Positions 6,024 through 6,148 of a DNA stretch of 6,148 bases are shown here, one piece after another. Below the pieces are notes generated by a model. The model was given only the letters and a program-made list of their open reading frames with translations. It was not told the origin of the DNA and ran no database searches. The translations under genes and the position numbers were made by a program. The DNA lies in the NCBI GenBank assembly GCA_945827465.1, contig CALZOH010000191.1:1-6148 (forward strand). The letters run 5' to 3'. The DNA is from an uncultured Prevotellaceae bacterium (GTDB taxonomy: Bacteria > Bacteroidota > Bacteroidia > Bacteroidales > Bacteroidaceae). How positions within the stretch are numbered: position 1 is the first letter of the stretch; each line of letters starts with the position of its first letter.

Positions 6024-6148
6024 ATGACATCAATCCAACATGCTTCTTACCGCATTCTGAAGTTCGCAATGGTTCTTATGATGGCCATTACCACTTTCTG
6101 CGGTTGTTCAGACGACGAAGAGCGCATGGCGCCCACTTATTATTTCAA
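6024..6148 (+). CDS. Putative surface-exposed lipoprotein, N-terminus only (3' partial)
   Basis: The first 41 codons of a gene that runs off the window. Residues 9-27 form a lipoprotein signal peptide: R10 and K13 precede a hydrophobic stretch FAMVLMMAITTF and then FCGC, making C28 the likely lipidated residue (C26 is an alternative). Directly after C28 comes SDDEE, which matches the acidic lipoprotein export signal that sends Bacteroidota lipoproteins to the outer-membrane surface (an S-D-D type consensus is reported for Bacteroides and Flavobacterium). Surface exposure is therefore inferred. The ATG at 6024 follows a -7 element at a suitable distance and gives a signal peptide of normal length; starting at the internal ATG 6069 would remove its basic residues. 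The mature domain is out of view, so its function cannot be named. It may belong to the regulon of the neighbouring two-component system, but nothing here proves that. Confidence 0.75.
   Translation, partial: MTSIQHASYRILKFAMVLMMAITTFCGCSDDEERMAPTYYF

Noticed and set aside
1..6148. Search for CRISPR repeats, tRNA/rRNA genes, insertion sequences, transposases, attachment sites and toxin-antitoxin or defence genes
   Set aside because: No regularly spaced repeats, no tRNA-like cloverleaf, no terminal inverted repeats and no such protein motifs were seen; base composition looks even across the genes by eye.

Overview
The window looks like chromosomal DNA of a gut-type Bacteroidota (Bacteroidales, Bacteroides/Prevotella-like). 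Four start regions carry the TAnnTTTG -7 promoter element typical of that phylum. The starts lack Shine-Dalgarno sequences, and a lipoprotein at the right edge has a Bacteroidota-type acidic surface-export motif. The proteins present (anaerobic sulfatase-maturating enzyme, secreted GH71/GH99-like protein, OmpR/PhoB-family two-component pair) are all common in this group. Genus and species cannot be fixed from the sequence alone.

Layout, left to right: (1) the last few codons of an unidentified + strand gene (stop at 51-53), followed by two overlapping GC-rich hairpins; (2) a promoter and a complete anaerobic sulfatase-maturating radical SAM/SPASM enzyme (244-1482, +); (3) a short convergent gap whose hairpin and U-tract form an intrinsic terminator for the minus strand; (4) a secreted 663-residue GH71/GH99-like protein with a C-terminal beta-rich, CBM9/DOMON-like domain (1578-3569, -); (5) a 211-bp divergent intergenic region with one promoter for each direction and an 11-bp-period direct repeat just upstream of the + promoter; (6) a response regulator (3781-4461) and a membrane sensor histidine kinase (from about 4445 to 5902) with overlapping ends, hence an operon; (7) a promoter and the first 41 codons of a putative surface lipoprotein (6024 to the window edge).

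The maturase activates formylglycine sulfatases, which bacteria of this type use to desulfate host or algal glycans, and the GH-like protein is probably a periplasmic glycan-active enzyme. They are convergent, separately transcribed neighbours, so a shared pathway is only suggestive. The kinase has a sensor region resembling PhoR/WalK-type kinases, and the regulator is PhoB-like. An 11-bp-spaced repeat upstream of the regulator promoter, one half of which resembles a Pho-box half-site, makes autoregulation a testable idea, but no phosphate genes are in view. I see no clear undescribed system, mobile element, RNA gene or CRISPR. The best leads are the unusual GH99-type active-site motif, the candidate operator of the two-component operon, and the structured maturase leader.
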